Assembly (NCBI RefSeq): GCF_009765985.1
Contig: NZ_LMUM01000028.1
Location: forward strand, 101,467 to 165,466
Source of the DNA: Acidobacterium sp. S8
Lineage (GTDB): Bacteria; Acidobacteriota; Terriglobia; Terriglobales; Acidobacteriaceae
Direction: 5' to 3'
Length of the DNA stretch: 64,000 nucleotides
Shown here: positions 25,682-34,818 of the stretch, piece by piece
Layout of the letters: each line of letters opens with the position of its first letter
Numbering within the stretch: the stretch's first letter is position 1
Translations under genes and position numbers: made by a program
Notes under the pieces: generated by a model
Databases searched by the model: none
Told to the model about the DNA's origin: nothing
The model's input: the letters and a program-made list of their open reading frames with translations, nothing else

Positions 25682-27688
25682 CTACCGCGGAACCACCGTC
25701 AACGTAACCGTGCTCGGATACTCCGATGAATGATGAATCGACGTATGCGCCACCACGCTCGTCGTCTCGTCGTAATTATTCCCGCCCGTATTCAAATTGC
25801 GATCGAAGCGCGGAAAATTAGACCCCGCCACTTCCAGCCGAATCCGATGCCCGGCAGCAAACCAGTTGGACGTATTCATCGGCGTCAGCGTCACTTTATA
25901 AACCTTGCCCTTCTCCAGCCACACCATGTGGTCGTCGCCATCGCGATACCGCAGCCGCTGAATCGTCTCATCCAGGTTGTAGGCCGTGCCATCTGGCTGC
26001 ACGTCAATCAGCTTCGCCGTCACGTCCGTGTCCTTCACATCGGCAGAGACGTAAAGCGTAACTGTGATCGGCCCGGAAACCTCAATATCCTTCGTCAACG
26101 GCTCTGACGTGTAAACGACAATGTCCTGCCGCTCTTCCATCTTGCGCTGGTCGAGCGCGCCGCCGTTGCCCGGAATCGTATTGGCCGCGCAGCACACATT
26201 GCCCCCGTAAGAAGGAGTTGGATGCATCGGATCATAAGTAAACGTGTCGGCAAGATCAGCCTTCAGCGCCTTCTTATCCAAAGTCGAAGTGAAATTCAGC
26301 AGATCGCCTTTTGTGGTCGACGCAAGCGCGCCATCGCCATGCAGCGTGTTCGCATGTCCCTGGCTGGTCAGCGTCAGCGTCACAGGCTTCGCGCCCTCGG
26401 GCGGCCATGTATCCGAGTGCTGCCACTTGTTCAGACCCATCGTGTAGTACTGCACTTTGGGCGTCTTCTGCAGCATGCCGTTGTCCTCACCCTTCAAAAA
26501 GTGATCGAACCAGGCATACGTGATCTCGTCATAATCCAGCCGCGCATCGCCCATGTCGCGCTCACCCACTACGGTATGTTCGCTCGCGCGCTTGTACTGG
26601 CAATGCAGCGTCGGCGCAATAACCGCATATTGCTCGTTCGCCGCTTCGCCCTTCGCATGCTCGCGAACAAAATTGTAAGCAGCAAGATTCGGCCCCGTGG
26701 AAACGTCATACCAGGTCATAAACCAGAGTCCCGGAATATTGATCGGCATCGTATCCGACTGCCACAATCCGCCCTTCCGCCATGCCGGATCGTTGGGCGT
26801 TCTCTGAATCATTGCGCCGCCCGTCGTGTTCGGCATCACGTCGCTGTAGATACCCTTCGGCCCATCCACCGCCGAGATAAAGTCTTTCTCCGGCAAATGC
26901 TCAAAGGCCTTCGCCCAGTCCACAGGCGGCATCTGCGCTGCGAGATCAAACATCTTCGATGCCTTGATCAAATCAGCCTGCGAAGTGTCCGGAGGAAACA
27001 TCGGCCGCACCTGATTCTGCTCGCCATAAAGCCAGTCAATAAACAACATCTGCACCGCGCCCCCGCGATACCAGTTGCCCTGCTCGTTATACGGGCCAAC
27101 CTTGCCCACACCTGCGCCAAAGCTCTGCGGAATCATCGTCGTCAGCGCCTTATTGCCCAGCGAAGCCGCCGCCAGCTGCCACTCGGCGGTAGAAGAGCAG
27201 CCAATCAGCCCGATCTTGCCGTTCGACCACGGCTGCAGGGACATCCAGTTGAGCTGGTCATCGGCATCGGCCAGCGGCGCGCCCAGAATGTCGTAGTTGC
27301 CCTCGGAAAAGAAGTGTCCGCGCTCATTCATCTCCACCAGTACATAGCCGCGCTTCACCGCGTCCAGTTCCGTCGACATGTCGCGGTAGGTGCCCATCCG
27401 CACATCCCAGAAGTTGAAGTTGTAGGGCGTGCGGCTGAAGATAATCGGATACTTCTTCGACGTATCCTTCGGCCTGTAGATATCGGCAGCCATCCGCTTG
27501 CCATCGCGCATCGGAACCATCACCTTGCGGTCAATAATGGCGACGTCTTCTAGCTGCTTTTCAATGGACTCGCGCTTGGCAATCAGCGCCTGGCGTTCTT
27601 CAGGAGTAAGGTTTTGCTGTGGGCGCTGCGCGAAGAGAACGGGCGAAAGAACAAAGAGTAGGGATGCTGCGACACGACAATAGCGCAT
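25682..27688 (-). CDS. Secreted CocE/NonD-type X-Pro dipeptidyl-peptidase-like hydrolase
   Basis: A 668-residue exported alpha/beta-hydrolase. ATG 27688 gives a clean signal peptide ([20 protein letters not shown], cleaved near AQR). The catalytic domain shows [18 protein letters not shown], the usual CocE/NonD start, oxyanion-region FSRTPYNF, and nucleophile elbow [13 protein letters not shown] (serine after Cys). The C-terminal jelly-roll domain includes [20 protein letters not shown], typical of X-Pro dipeptidyl-peptidase C-terminal domains. It may cleave esters, beta-lactam-like acids or X-Pro peptides; activity is not predictable. It stands alone between repeat-rich gaps with its own terminator. 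Confidence 0.85.
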   Translation of the reverse strand: MRYCRVAASLLFVLSPVLFAQRPQQNLTPEERQALIAKRESIEKQLEDVAIIDRKVMVPMRDGKRMAADIYRPKDTSKKYPIIFSRTPYNFNFWDVRMGTYRDMSTELDAVKRGYVLVEMNERGHFFSEGNYDILGAPLADADDQLNWMSLQPWSNGKIGLIGCSSTAEWQLAAASLGNKALTTMIPQSFGAGVGKVGPYNEQGNWYRGGAVQMLFIDWLYGEQNQVRPMFPPDTSQADLIKASKMFDLAAQMPPVDWAKAFEHLPEKDFISAVDGPKGIYSDVMPNTTGGAMIQRTPNDPAWRKGGLWQSDTMPINIPGLWFMTWYDVSTGPNLAAYNFVREHAKGEAANEQYAVIAPTLHCQYKRASEHTVVGERDMGDARLDYDEITYAWFDHFLKGEDNGMLQKTPKVQYYTMGLNKWQHSDTWPPEGAKPVTLTLTSQGHANTLHGDGALASTTKGDLLNFTSTLDKKALKADLADTFTYDPMHPTPSYGGNVCCAANTIPGNGGALDQRKMEERQDIVVYTSEPLTKDIEVSGPITVTLYVSADVKDTDVTAKLIDVQPDGTAYNLDETIQRLRYRDGDDHMVWLEKGKVYKVTLTPMNTSNWFAAGHRIRLEVAGSNFPRFDRNLNTGGNNYDETTSVVAHTSIHHSSEYPSTVTLTVVPR

Positions 27689-27776
27689 TCTGTGGTTTTG
27701 GCTCCAGTGGAGCATTTTTCCTGTAGAGATAAACCGCCATCATTTGAAAGACCGCCTCAGCCGCGAACGATCACCT

Positions 27777-28006
27777 CAGCCGAGCCATACTGACGACTTA
27801 ACTTCAGCCGCCGTCATTCTATGACCACACTCAGCCGCCGTCATCATTCAGCCGCCGTCATCGTAGTACTGACGACCAACTCAGCTGCCGTCGTACTGAC
27901 GATCGCGTATGCTGCGTGATACTAACGACCGCCTTCGATTGCCGTCATCTTGACGACCACCCCTCAACGCCGTCATTCTGACGACCAAAGGGAGGAAGAA
28001 TCCCAA
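27777..28006. repeat. Degenerate tandem array of a ~26-33 bp unit
   Basis: At least six imperfect copies of CAGCCGCCGTCAT...GACGACCA follow each other, at about 27806, 27832, 27849, 27882, 27937 and 27965. Each carries the small palindrome CGTCA-TTC-TGACG or a variant. The last copy runs into GGGAGGAAGAATCCC, the same combination found at 25587-25620. Unit lengths vary and no unique spacers exist, so it is not a CRISPR array. Confidence 0.7.
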
Positions 28007-28019
28007 ACCAGATCGGTAT

Positions 28020-28288
28020 AGGATTTTGGCCCACCCCAAATGACATGTAGATCTAAATCACAGGAAAATCTGCTCTGAACTTGTTTTCTGCAAGATAGCA
28101 GAAAGCGCCCCGGTTCTCGCCAGCAGAAATAGCTGTCAAGCCCCCTAACCTCAATTTTCCTGCTAAACCACACATTCCAAAGGGAAGAAAACCGCCGCTC
28201 TTTGGCCGGTTATATTGCAGAAATCACTACAATAGAAATAGGGACAAAAAACTGAGCGCACCCGGTTTCCGAGGATTCTGTCTTTAGG
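28020..28288. other. Non-coding stretch, possible dispersed repeat, no gene seen
   Basis: No plausible protein or RNA gene was found here. Words such as AGCTGTCAAGCCCCCTAACC give it the look of a dispersed intergenic repeat, but no second copy lies in this window. Confidence 0.4.
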
Positions 28289-28375
28289 GTAGAAGCACCG
28301 GGGCTTTAGCCCGGTGAATACAAACGAAGTCAAAGAGGGCTTTAGCCCTGGGTTTCACCCAATAAACTGAGTCAG
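28289..28375. repeat. Dispersed REP-like palindromes, copy 2
   Basis: GTAGAAGCACCGG is followed by CACCGGG-GCTTTA-CCCGGTG-type pairing and then AGGGCT-TT-AGCCCT. It is the diverged partner of the 25382-25440 element (lead identical; inner loop GCTTTAGC replaces GCCTTCAGGC). Confidence 0.7.
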
Positions 28376-28474
28376 ACGAGACACTTACCCACAACGGCTC
28401 TGCTTTCAAACACTTGCGAGATTCGCAAGAAACAGCCTTTATTCCCAGCAATTTAGCCTACCCGGGGGGTGGGG

Positions 28475-29533
28475 CTATGCCGGCTGCTGCTGCGTCATGC
28501 AATGCAACGCTCCAAGCCCCCAGATAAATTCGCCGCAATGAATACCAACCACCTCTCGCCCCGGAAATAACTCCGCAAGAATATTCAGAGCCTTACGGTC
28601 GTTAGGGTCATTGAAGGTCGGCACCAGCACCAGACCGTTAGCAATATAGAAGTTGCCATAGCTCGCCGGAAGCCGCTGACCCTCGAAGATCACCGGAGAA
28701 GGCATCGGCAGCTCCACAATCCGATACGGCTGACCGGAAAGATTGCGAGCCGTTTTCAACCGGTCCAGATTCTCAGCCAGCGGCAGATGGTTATAATCCT
28801 CGCGGTTCGGCTCGACAACCGTAACGATAGTGTTCTCATCGACGAAACGCGTGATGTCGTCCACGTGTCCATGAGTATCGTCACCAGCGATGCCGCGGTT
28901 CATCCAAAGCACCTGATCGATACCCAGATAGTCGTGGAAGAGCTTCTCCAGTTGCTCGCGGCTGACGCCGGGATTCCGCTGCTGCACCGTGCTGAGCAGG
29001 CACTCTTCCGTCGTAATCAACGTGCCCATGCCGTTCACATCAATCGACCCACCCTCGAGCACCACGCGGTGGTCGCCAATCATCGGCGTCCACTGTTTCA
29101 ACCGCAGCTCATCAGAAACATGATTCGGAATCTCATTATCGAACTGCCAGTTGTCATACTTCGCCCAGCCGTTGAACTTCCAGTTGGTGACGGCAATCGA
29201 GTCCGCATTCTTCACGAAAATCGGTCCCGAATCGCGTGTCCACACGCGATTCGTCGGCCACTCGTGAAAGTGAACCCGAGCAAGATTCGCGCCCGACCGC
29301 CGCAGTATGCTCCGAGTCCGCGAAGCCGCAGCAGCGTCGTTCACCAGGATGTGCACATCCTCCACGCGCGAGAGATGCCGCACGATATCGGCATACACCC
29401 ATGGAATCGCCTGGAATTTGCCCGGCCAGTCATTCGCATTGTGCGGCCATGCAATCCATGTGGCCGCGTGCTTGTGCCACTCCGCAGGCATGCGGTAGCT
29501 GTGATCTCGAGGAGTACCTTCCATCGCGCTCAT
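28475..29533 (-). CDS. aguA: Agmatine deiminase
   Basis: A 352-residue member of the peptidylarginine-deiminase-like guanidino-modifying family that converts agmatine to N-carbamoylputrescine and ammonia. Motifs seen are MPAEWHKHAATWIAWPHN near the start (substrate-binding tryptophans), RVWTRDSGPIFV, NGWAKYDNWQFD, VVLEGGSIDVNGMGTLI, GDDTHGHVDD with the catalytic His, and the nucleophile Cys345 in LGALHCMTQQQ. Length is normal. The ATG overlaps the stop of the upstream aguB by one base (TAATG) with GGAG just upstream, so the two are coupled. It is step two of arginine-to-putrescine conversion. Confidence 0.95.
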   Translation of the reverse strand: MSAMEGTPRDHSYRMPAEWHKHAATWIAWPHNANDWPGKFQAIPWVYADIVRHLSRVEDVHILVNDAAAASRTRSILRRSGANLARVHFHEWPTNRVWTRDSGPIFVKNADSIAVTNWKFNGWAKYDNWQFDNEIPNHVSDELRLKQWTPMIGDHRVVLEGGSIDVNGMGTLITTEECLLSTVQQRNPGVSREQLEKLFHDYLGIDQVLWMNRGIAGDDTHGHVDDITRFVDENTIVTVVEPNREDYNHLPLAENLDRLKTARNLSGQPYRIVELPMPSPVIFEGQRLPASYGNFYIANGLVLVPTFNDPNDRKALNILAELFPGREVVGIHCGEFIWGLGALHCMTQQQPA

Positions 29534-30456
29534 TACTTCTCCAGGGTTGTCGAGTCGAGAAAGCGATGCACAATCGGAGAATACGCATCGATGCGGCGGT
29601 CGCGAAGGAACGGCCAGTTGCGGCGCACATCTTCCATCGACCGCAGATTGACCTCGCCGATCAGGATCTCTTCCTTATCATGCGAAGCCTTGGCAATGAT
29701 GCGTCCGAACGGATCGGCAATAAACGAGCCGCCCCAGAACTCAAGCCCCGCACCCTCGACACGGTTGCCGCGCACATCGCCCTGCTCATGGCCGACGCGA
29801 TTCACCGCGCCGACAAAGACGCCGTTGGCAATCGCATGCGCGCGCTGAATCGTCTGCCACGCTTCATACTGCGCCGCGCCGAACTCATCCTTCTCCGACG
29901 GATGCCACCCAATTGCCGTCGGATAAAACAGAACATTCGCTCCCTGCAGAGCCGTAATGCGAGCGCCTTCCGGGTACCACTGGTCCCAGCAGACCAGCGT
30001 GCCGATCTTGCCGAATGCGGTGTCGAAAGCCTTAAAGCCGAGATCGCCCGGTGTGAAGTAAAACTTCTCGTAATAAAGCGGGTCGTCCGGAATATGCATC
30101 TTCCGGTACAGCCCGGCAAGCGTGCCATCCTGCTGCAGAATGGCGGCCGTATTGTGATAGAGCCCGGCAGCGCGCCGCTCAAAGAGGGAAGCGATCACAA
30201 CGACTTTCTCCTCGCGAGCGATAGCGCTCAAACGCTCGGTACTTGGGCCCGGAATCGGCTCGGCCAGATCAAAAAGCGCAATATCTTCGCGCTGGCAGAA
30301 ATACTGCGCGCGGAACAGCTCAGGCAGGCAAACAACGTTTGCGCCTTCACGGGCAGCTTCGCGGACGCGGTCAGCTGCCTTATCAAGATTGGCATCAGGG
30401 TCGGGGCTGCATGACATCTGCACCAGACCGATTCGGTAATTGGGATTGGATGGCAT
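29533..30456 (-). CDS. aguB: N-carbamoylputrescine amidase
   Basis: A 307-residue nitrilase-superfamily enzyme that hydrolyses N-carbamoylputrescine to putrescine, CO2 and ammonia. The catalytic triad is complete: Glu46 in LPELFRAQYF, Lys119 in LYRKMHIPDDP, and Cys156 in TLVCWDQWYPE. The segment ALQGANVLFYPTAIGWHPSE is typical of AguB rather than of other nitrilases. It is coupled to aguA and lies downstream of the arginine decarboxylase gene, behind a weak intervening terminator. Confidence 0.95.
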   Translation of the reverse strand: MPSNPNYRIGLVQMSCSPDPDANLDKAADRVREAAREGANVVCLPELFRAQYFCQREDIALFDLAEPIPGPSTERLSAIAREEKVVVIASLFERRAAGLYHNTAAILQQDGTLAGLYRKMHIPDDPLYYEKFYFTPGDLGFKAFDTAFGKIGTLVCWDQWYPEGARITALQGANVLFYPTAIGWHPSEKDEFGAAQYEAWQTIQRAHAIANGVFVGAVNRVGHEQGDVRGNRVEGAGLEFWGGSFIADPFGRIIAKASHDKEEILIGEVNLRSMEDVRRNWPFLRDRRIDAYSPIVHRFLDSTTLEK

Positions 30457-30499
30457 AAATTTCTCTCAACGACACATATACATAAGTTTTGCTAAAGGA

Positions 30500-30534
30500 C
30501 AGAGAAAAGGCGCAGGCACCTGCGGCCCCGCGCC
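30500..30534 (-). terminator. Candidate terminator/attenuator after the arginine decarboxylase
   Basis: On the - strand GGCGCGGG pairs with CCTGCGCC (8 bp, one G-U) around a 10-base loop, followed by TTTTCTCTG. It lies 58 bases after the decarboxylase stop and 44 bases before aguB, so it could set relative expression within the pathway. Confidence 0.5.
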
Positions 30535-30591
30535 TCGATTGCTCCCCGCGGCAAAAGCCGCTCACAACTTAGATACGCTTCTTATGTAATT

Positions 30592-31149
30592 TTATTCAAA
30601 AATCAGGATTGCTGCTGCAATCGTCGTCGTCCAAAGTCCGCGTTTATCGCCGATAGCCGACTGCGTCACGTTAGCGGTGCGAACGATCTTATTCGAGATG
30701 CGGTAAATTTCCTTTTTCTCGTCCCAGCTTTTGTCAGGATCGAATTCGAGATCGAGGGTCGTCGCCAACATTTCTGCGGCTAATTCTTCTGCGTATTCCC
30801 CGGCCTGTTCTTCGGTTTCTCCAAAGCTGTGGTGCTCGCTCAAATAGCCATAAGAGTTGCGATCTGCCGGGATCGCTACCCCGATACTCGATGCCACCAA
30901 CCGATGCGGCTCACGCGTGGAGTTCTCCGCCACAACCGCGAAAACAACCTCTCCCGGATGCAGATACTTCAAACCTTCTTTACGAGGAATCAGCTTTGCC
31001 TGCGGCGGGAAAATAGACGACACGCGAACAAGATTCTGCGCAGCAATTCCAGCGTCGCGTAGCGCCAATTCGAATGAAGTGAGGCGTTCTTTGTGCTTGC
31101 CCACACCCTTGGTAAAGAACAACCGCCTGGGAACCATGCTCTTGCCCAA
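30592..31149 (-). CDS. Pyruvoyl-dependent arginine decarboxylase
   Basis: A 185-residue proenzyme that removes CO2 from arginine to give agmatine. It is self-cleaved between two serines to create the pyruvoyl cofactor. The cleavage site is Ser44-Ser45 in [13 protein letters not shown], and [19 protein letters not shown] supplies the conserved active-site Glu. Length and layout match the archaeal/chlamydial PvlArgDC family. A TTG start at 31149 is favoured because GGAGG lies eight bases upstream; ATG 31137 is 20 bases from that site. With aguB and aguA just downstream it completes putrescine synthesis from arginine. Confidence 0.93.
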   Translation of the reverse strand: MGKSMVPRRLFFTKGVGKHKERLTSFELALRDAGIAAQNLVRVSSIFPPQAKLIPRKEGLKYLHPGEVVFAVVAENSTREPHRLVASSIGVAIPADRNSYGYLSEHHSFGETEEQAGEYAEELAAEMLATTLDLEFDPDKSWDEKKEIYRISNKIVRTANVTQSAIGDKRGLWTTTIAAAILIFE

Positions 31150-31234
31150 TTCAGAATCCTCCGCGCAGAACGCGTCTCTGCCTCAAGTTTGATGCAGAAA
31201 GATCATACGGCATCGCAGAGGAATCTGCAGTTGC

Positions 31235-32827
31235 TTAGTGTCCCATCGCCTCGCCAGCAGGCTTCTTCATCGCCGGCGGCTTCCGCATAACGAACGGCAG
31301 CGGAATGAGGCAGGCGATCATCACGCTCAGCCACCAGAATGCGTTCATGTAACTCAACATCGAAGACTGCTGCAGAAGCGCTTGATAAGCATGTCCCACC
31401 GCCGCCTGTGCCGCCTGGTCAGAGCTTTGCCCGAGGCGCATCAAGGATGCCTTGGTCGAATCAAGAAACTGTTGGTACTGGGTGCTTCCGGCTATGATAT
31501 TAGCGCCCAGCGTGGACTGATGTGTCTGCTGCGTCCTTTGCAGGAATGTCGTCAGCATCGCCGTACCTACGCTGCCGCCAAGATTACGTGCGAAATTCGA
31601 GAAGCTCGAAATCTGGTTGTTCTTGTTGAATGGAACGCCGACATAGTTCAGCGTACTGATCGGAATGAAAACAAACGCAAGTCCGCTCACCTGGAACATT
31701 CGCCAGAGCACAATGCTGCCAAAGCTGGTTTGAAGATCGAGGCGCGTGAGATTGTAAAGGCCAAGAGCCGTAATGGCGTAGCCGATAGAAACCAGCAGAC
31801 GCGCGTCCATCTTGCCGATCAGTCGTCCGGCAATCGGCATCATCAGCATCATCATGAAACCAGCAGGCGAGAGAGCTTCGCCCGCCCGTTCCGCCGTGTA
31901 GCCCATCAGCACCTGTAGAAACTGCGGAATCAGCACGGTTGAGCCGAAGAGCACCATTCCGAGAATGAACTGCAGAAAAATAGCCGTGCCGAAGTTTCGG
32001 TTCTTGAGCAGTTTGAGATCGACGACGGGGTCTTCATGGTTCCACTCCCAGATCACAAACGCGACCAGAGTACAGGCGGCAAGTATGGCGAACGTTGTGA
32101 TCATGTTGTCGCCGAACCAGTCTTTCTCCTGCCCTTTATCGAGCACAAATTCGAGGCAGCCGACACCAATCGTAATCAAGCCAAGCCCCATCGTGTCGAT
32201 CTTCCCGACCTTCTTGCGCTGTTCCTGCAGATACGGAGGATCTTCCACCATGCGCTGGCTCAAAAAGATCGACAATATGCCGATCGGAATGTTGATAAAG
32301 AAAATCCAGTGCCAGTTGAAGTTGTCGGTAATCCAGCCGCCCAGCGTCGGGCCAATGGCAGGCGCAACCACCACTGCCATTCCATAAACAGCAAAGGCCT
32401 GCCCGCGCTTGCTTACAGGAAATGTGTCCGCCAGAATCGCCTGCTCACTCGGAGCCAGGCCGCCGCCACCTGCACCCTGCAGAATGCGGGCGAAAATCAG
32501 CATCGGCAGCGACTGCGCAATGCCGCACAGAAACGAGCAGACCGTGAACATAACCACGCAGGTCATGTAAAAGCGCTTGCGACCGTAGCGCGTCGCCAGC
32601 CAGCCTGAAATCGGCAGAACAATCGCGCTAGACACCAGGTAGCTGGTCAGAACCCAGGTCGCCTCTTCCTGGCTCGCTCCAAGCGAACCCGCCATATGGG
32701 GCAGGGCGACGTTGGCAATCGAGGTGTCCAGCACCTCCATAAACGTGGCCAGGGTAACCGTCAGCGCTACCAGCCAGGGGTTATGTTTTGGTCTCCAATT
32801 GTGATAGTCGGTCTGGTGATCAGGCAC
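31235..32827 (-). CDS. DHA2-family drug:H+ antiporter (EmrB/QacA-like)
   Basis: A 530-residue, 14-helix major facilitator. Motif D1 (FMEVLDTSIANVALPHMAGS) in helix 1, motif A (GWLATRYGRKRFY), motif B-like RILQGAGGGGLAP and motif C (VAPAIGPTLGGWI) are all present, which is diagnostic for the 14-TM DHA2 antiporters. The start is GTG 32827. It is encoded upstream of the putrescine genes in the same direction, with an 85-base gap. A polyamine or drug efflux role is possible but unproven. No adjacent membrane-fusion protein (EmrA) gene is visible. Confidence 0.9.
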   Translation of the reverse strand: MPDHQTDYHNWRPKHNPWLVALTVTLATFMEVLDTSIANVALPHMAGSLGASQEEATWVLTSYLVSSAIVLPISGWLATRYGRKRFYMTCVVMFTVCSFLCGIAQSLPMLIFARILQGAGGGGLAPSEQAILADTFPVSKRGQAFAVYGMAVVVAPAIGPTLGGWITDNFNWHWIFFINIPIGILSIFLSQRMVEDPPYLQEQRKKVGKIDTMGLGLITIGVGCLEFVLDKGQEKDWFGDNMITTFAILAACTLVAFVIWEWNHEDPVVDLKLLKNRNFGTAIFLQFILGMVLFGSTVLIPQFLQVLMGYTAERAGEALSPAGFMMMLMMPIAGRLIGKMDARLLVSIGYAITALGLYNLTRLDLQTSFGSIVLWRMFQVSGLAFVFIPISTLNYVGVPFNKNNQISSFSNFARNLGGSVGTAMLTTFLQRTQQTHQSTLGANIIAGSTQYQQFLDSTKASLMRLGQSSDQAAQAAVGHAYQALLQQSSMLSYMNAFWWLSVMIACLIPLPFVMRKPPAMKKPAGEAMGH

Positions 32828-32920
32828 GCCTTTACCATCGCTTCATTCTGGGGGAATTGAGAAATTGTCTGTGTTGTTAACTCCAGAGTAACAGCTTGCC
32901 GCCTGCATTAAGATGGCGGT

Positions 32921-33007
32921 ATGTACATTCATTGCTTTGCTTTTCGCTGGAAACCTGGAGTGAATGAAGAACAGATGGAACGCGTCGCCCGGGAGATTCA
33001 AAATTGA
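32921..33007 (+). pseudogene. Dabb (stress-responsive A/B barrel) gene, 5' half
   Basis: ATG 32921 encodes MYIHCFAFRWKPG followed by VNEEQMERVAREIQN and then a stop formed by the inserted element. This is the N-terminal beta strand and first helix of a Dabb-domain protein. Residue N28 continues exactly with LQGQIPGLIETYVG at 41806 on the far side of the 8.8-kb element. Truncated by integration and presumably non-functional. Confidence 0.85.
32996..33004. other. Left attachment core (att)
   Basis: ATTCAAAAT occurs here and at 41797-41805, each at the broken edge of the Dabb gene. Excision between the two copies would restore the codons I-Q-N-L-Q of one uninterrupted frame. The true core could be slightly shorter. 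Confidence 0.8.
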
Positions 33008-33072
33008 CAGAGTTTTATTTCTTGGTGGTTTCAAAACCGCTTCAAAAGTCAATAAAATCAACGACTTAAAAA

Positions 33073-34329
33073 TTATTGGATGGTCGGCCATTCATTTTTG
33101 ACACCCACTTTGACACCCACTGGAATTTCGGCACCCACTTTGACACCCGCTTTTAGCCTCGACGAGTACCGGTCGTTCACCTTCTGGAGACCCTCACGCA
33201 TGGCATCCGTTTTACCGCGCATGTAGAACTTTGCCGTGATCTGGAAGTTCGAGTGACCGAGGACCGTCTGGATCACCTTCAGGTCGACGCCTGCGTTCTG
33301 CAAGATGTCCGCGGTCGTGTGCCGAAGGTCATGGAAACGGATGGCTGCGATCCTGTCAGGGCTGAACCTGGCTGCTGCCATTTGCTTTTTTAGGGTTACC
33401 AGAGGTTCTTCAGACATGACCCGATGGCCGTGCCTCGATGTGAAGATATACCCTTCGTCCTGCTTCCACTTGGAGCCGGCAGCCAAACGTTCGGCCTGTT
33501 GGCGGTCCCGTCTACGCTTCAGCGCTTCTGCTGCAATGGGCATCAGCGGTATGGTGCGGTCAGAGGCTTCTGACTTCACGCCGAGCTTGACCACGCCCTC
33601 ACCCTTGACGCGCTGCAGTACTTCGCTCACTGTCAGGAGATTCGCTTCGAAGTCGATCTTCGACCATTGCAGGCCGATGACCTCGCCGCTTCGCAGACCC
33701 TGAAACAAACCCATGTAGAAAAAAGCCTCGAACCGGTGATCGCGCACCGCGTCGAGAAGCGCAATCGATTCGGCCTCGGTCAGCGGATGGGTTTGGTATT
33801 TCTTCTGTTTCGGCGGCTGCGCGTTTTTCGCCACGTTGCGGTCGAGAATCTCCCACTTGATTGCACTGGTCAGGGCGGTTTTCAGAGTCGCGTTGAGGTT
33901 CTTTATCGTCGTCGGACTCGGCACGTTCCGGGCAACCTCGTCGAGCAGGTCCTGCACATGCTTTGGTTGTAGCTTGTCCAGTCGAATGTTCCAGATCGCC
34001 GCCTTATAGTTCCGGTTCAGTAGATGAACTCTTACGTTCTGCTCATAGTTGCGATAGGTGCCGGGCGCCTTGTTGGTTTTTACGAAGGGCAGCCAAGAAT
34101 TAAGAAACGACTCGACTGTGTGGTTCTGATTCAACGCATGACGACCACCGCGCTCAAATTTCTTTCGTAAGTTCTTGACCTCTTGCAAGACTTCTGCCGC
34201 TGTTGGCCTCGTCACGTATACGCGCTTACCGGCGAGTCGGATCTTTGCCTGATAGTTTCCACTCGCCAGTTTCTTCGGCTTCGAGCCTTCGCCATTGCCG
34301 CGTTTATATCCCGTCCTGTCCTCTGTCAT
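33073..34329 (-). CDS. int: Tyrosine recombinase (phage-type integrase)
   Basis: A 418-residue integrase catalysing site-specific insertion and excision of the element. The N-terminal arm-binding domain (residues about 20-60, SGNYQAKIRLAGKRVYVT) is followed by a SAM-like core-binding domain (70-170) and the catalytic domain with all active residues: Arg213 (GLRSGEVIGLQW), Lys252, His333 and Arg336 (FHDLRHTTADIL), His359 (VLGHSNFQIT) and nucleophile Tyr369. The C-terminal tail is an unusual run of VGVK-type repeats, because the DNA there is made of GACACCCACT repeats that probably serve as recombinase arm sites. Its 3' end is 69 bases from the left core. It overlaps the upstream RHH gene by ATGA. 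Confidence 0.95.
   Translation of the reverse strand: MTEDRTGYKRGNGEGSKPKKLASGNYQAKIRLAGKRVYVTRPTAAEVLQEVKNLRKKFERGGRHALNQNHTVESFLNSWLPFVKTNKAPGTYRNYEQNVRVHLLNRNYKAAIWNIRLDKLQPKHVQDLLDEVARNVPSPTTIKNLNATLKTALTSAIKWEILDRNVAKNAQPPKQKKYQTHPLTEAESIALLDAVRDHRFEAFFYMGLFQGLRSGEVIGLQWSKIDFEANLLTVSEVLQRVKGEGVVKLGVKSEASDRTIPLMPIAAEALKRRRDRQQAERLAAGSKWKQDEGYIFTSRHGHRVMSEEPLVTLKKQMAAARFSPDRIAAIRFHDLRHTTADILQNAGVDLKVIQTVLGHSNFQITAKFYMRGKTDAMREGLQKVNDRYSSRLKAGVKVGAEIPVGVKVGVKNEWPTIQ
33098..33150. repeat. Left-end GACACCC direct repeats
   Basis: Three copies of TTTGACACCC[AC]C-type words plus one GGCACCCACT variant lie inside the integrase 3' end, 95-150 bases from the left core. Two similar words occur near the right end. 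They are likely arm-type binding sites. Confidence 0.6.
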
Positions 34330-34523
34330 CGGGTCGACCTTTCTGTTTTATCTAACGGCACTGGCTTCGCCTCGAGCGCGTGGCGCATAAGCCACCGTGC
34401 AGTTTCGCTCTGTGAAGTGAAGCGGTGTTTGAATCGAAAATTCTCGATTTGCTTGGCAAGCTCTGCGTCCACGTAGATGTGGATCATTTTCATTGGTTCC
34501 GGTTTTGGTTTCTGTTTTGGCAT
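34326..34523 (-). CDS. Ribbon-helix-helix protein coupled to integrase
   Basis: 65 residues. After a Lys/Pro-rich lead, MIHIYVDAELAKQIENFRF and TSQSETARWLMRHALE form the beta strand and two helices of an Arc/CopG-type RHH DNA-binding protein. It overlaps the integrase start by 4 bases (ATGA) and so probably autoregulates int or helps build the recombination complex. The start may be ATG 34523, or ATG 34493 behind GGAACCA. Confidence 0.75.
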   Translation of the reverse strand: MPKQKPKPEPMKMIHIYVDAELAKQIENFRFKHRFTSQSETARWLMRHALEAKPVPLDKTERSTR

Positions 34524-34531
34524 ATAGCCCC

Positions 34532-34537
34532 ATTATA
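34532..34537 (-). promoter_or_regulatory. Candidate -10 box of the RHH-integrase operon
   Basis: A perfect TATAAT on the - strand lies only 8 bases before ATG 34523 and sits in an A/T palindrome-like stretch (TATACGTTATA) suitable for an RHH operator. If used, the mRNA would be leaderless at 34523 or have a short leader to ATG 34493. No good -35 is visible. Confidence 0.4.
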
Positions 34538-34818
34538 TACGTTATAGGTGCCACAGGTCGGAATGCTGAAGGTGGGCGAAACAACTATGCGCCAAACTTG
34601 TACCCATCCGCAAATATCGCCTGTGGAAAACAAGCGCTTTCTTCAGCTTTTTTAGGAGTGCGAAATTTTCCATATCGACCGGAATTTTCTATACAGTGCG
34701 ATATTTTTAGCGAATCTGGGGTCGTTTGGGACACCTGCGACCCGCAAGCAGCTAACTCGAAAAGTCGATGTCGTAAAACTATTCACAACGGCATTGTGAG
34801 ATGGAGGTTACGCATCCG

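Noticed and set aside
26222-27553. A 443-codon open frame on the + strand opposite the CocE-like hydrolase
   Set aside because: Its product is an Arg/His/Leu-rich sequence with no domain, and the opposite strand encodes a clear enzyme with signal peptide and terminator. It is a codon-bias shadow.
27777-28006. Possible CRISPR array
   Set aside because: Units are degenerate, vary in length, have no unique spacers, and no cas genes are nearby.
28787-30414. Long + strand open frames opposite aguA and aguB (353 and 392 codons)
   Set aside because: No motifs; they exactly mirror well-supported catalytic genes on the other strand.
32830-33072. A tRNA or tmRNA as the integration target
   Set aside because: No cloverleaf or conserved tRNA words found; the split Dabb gene explains the site completely.
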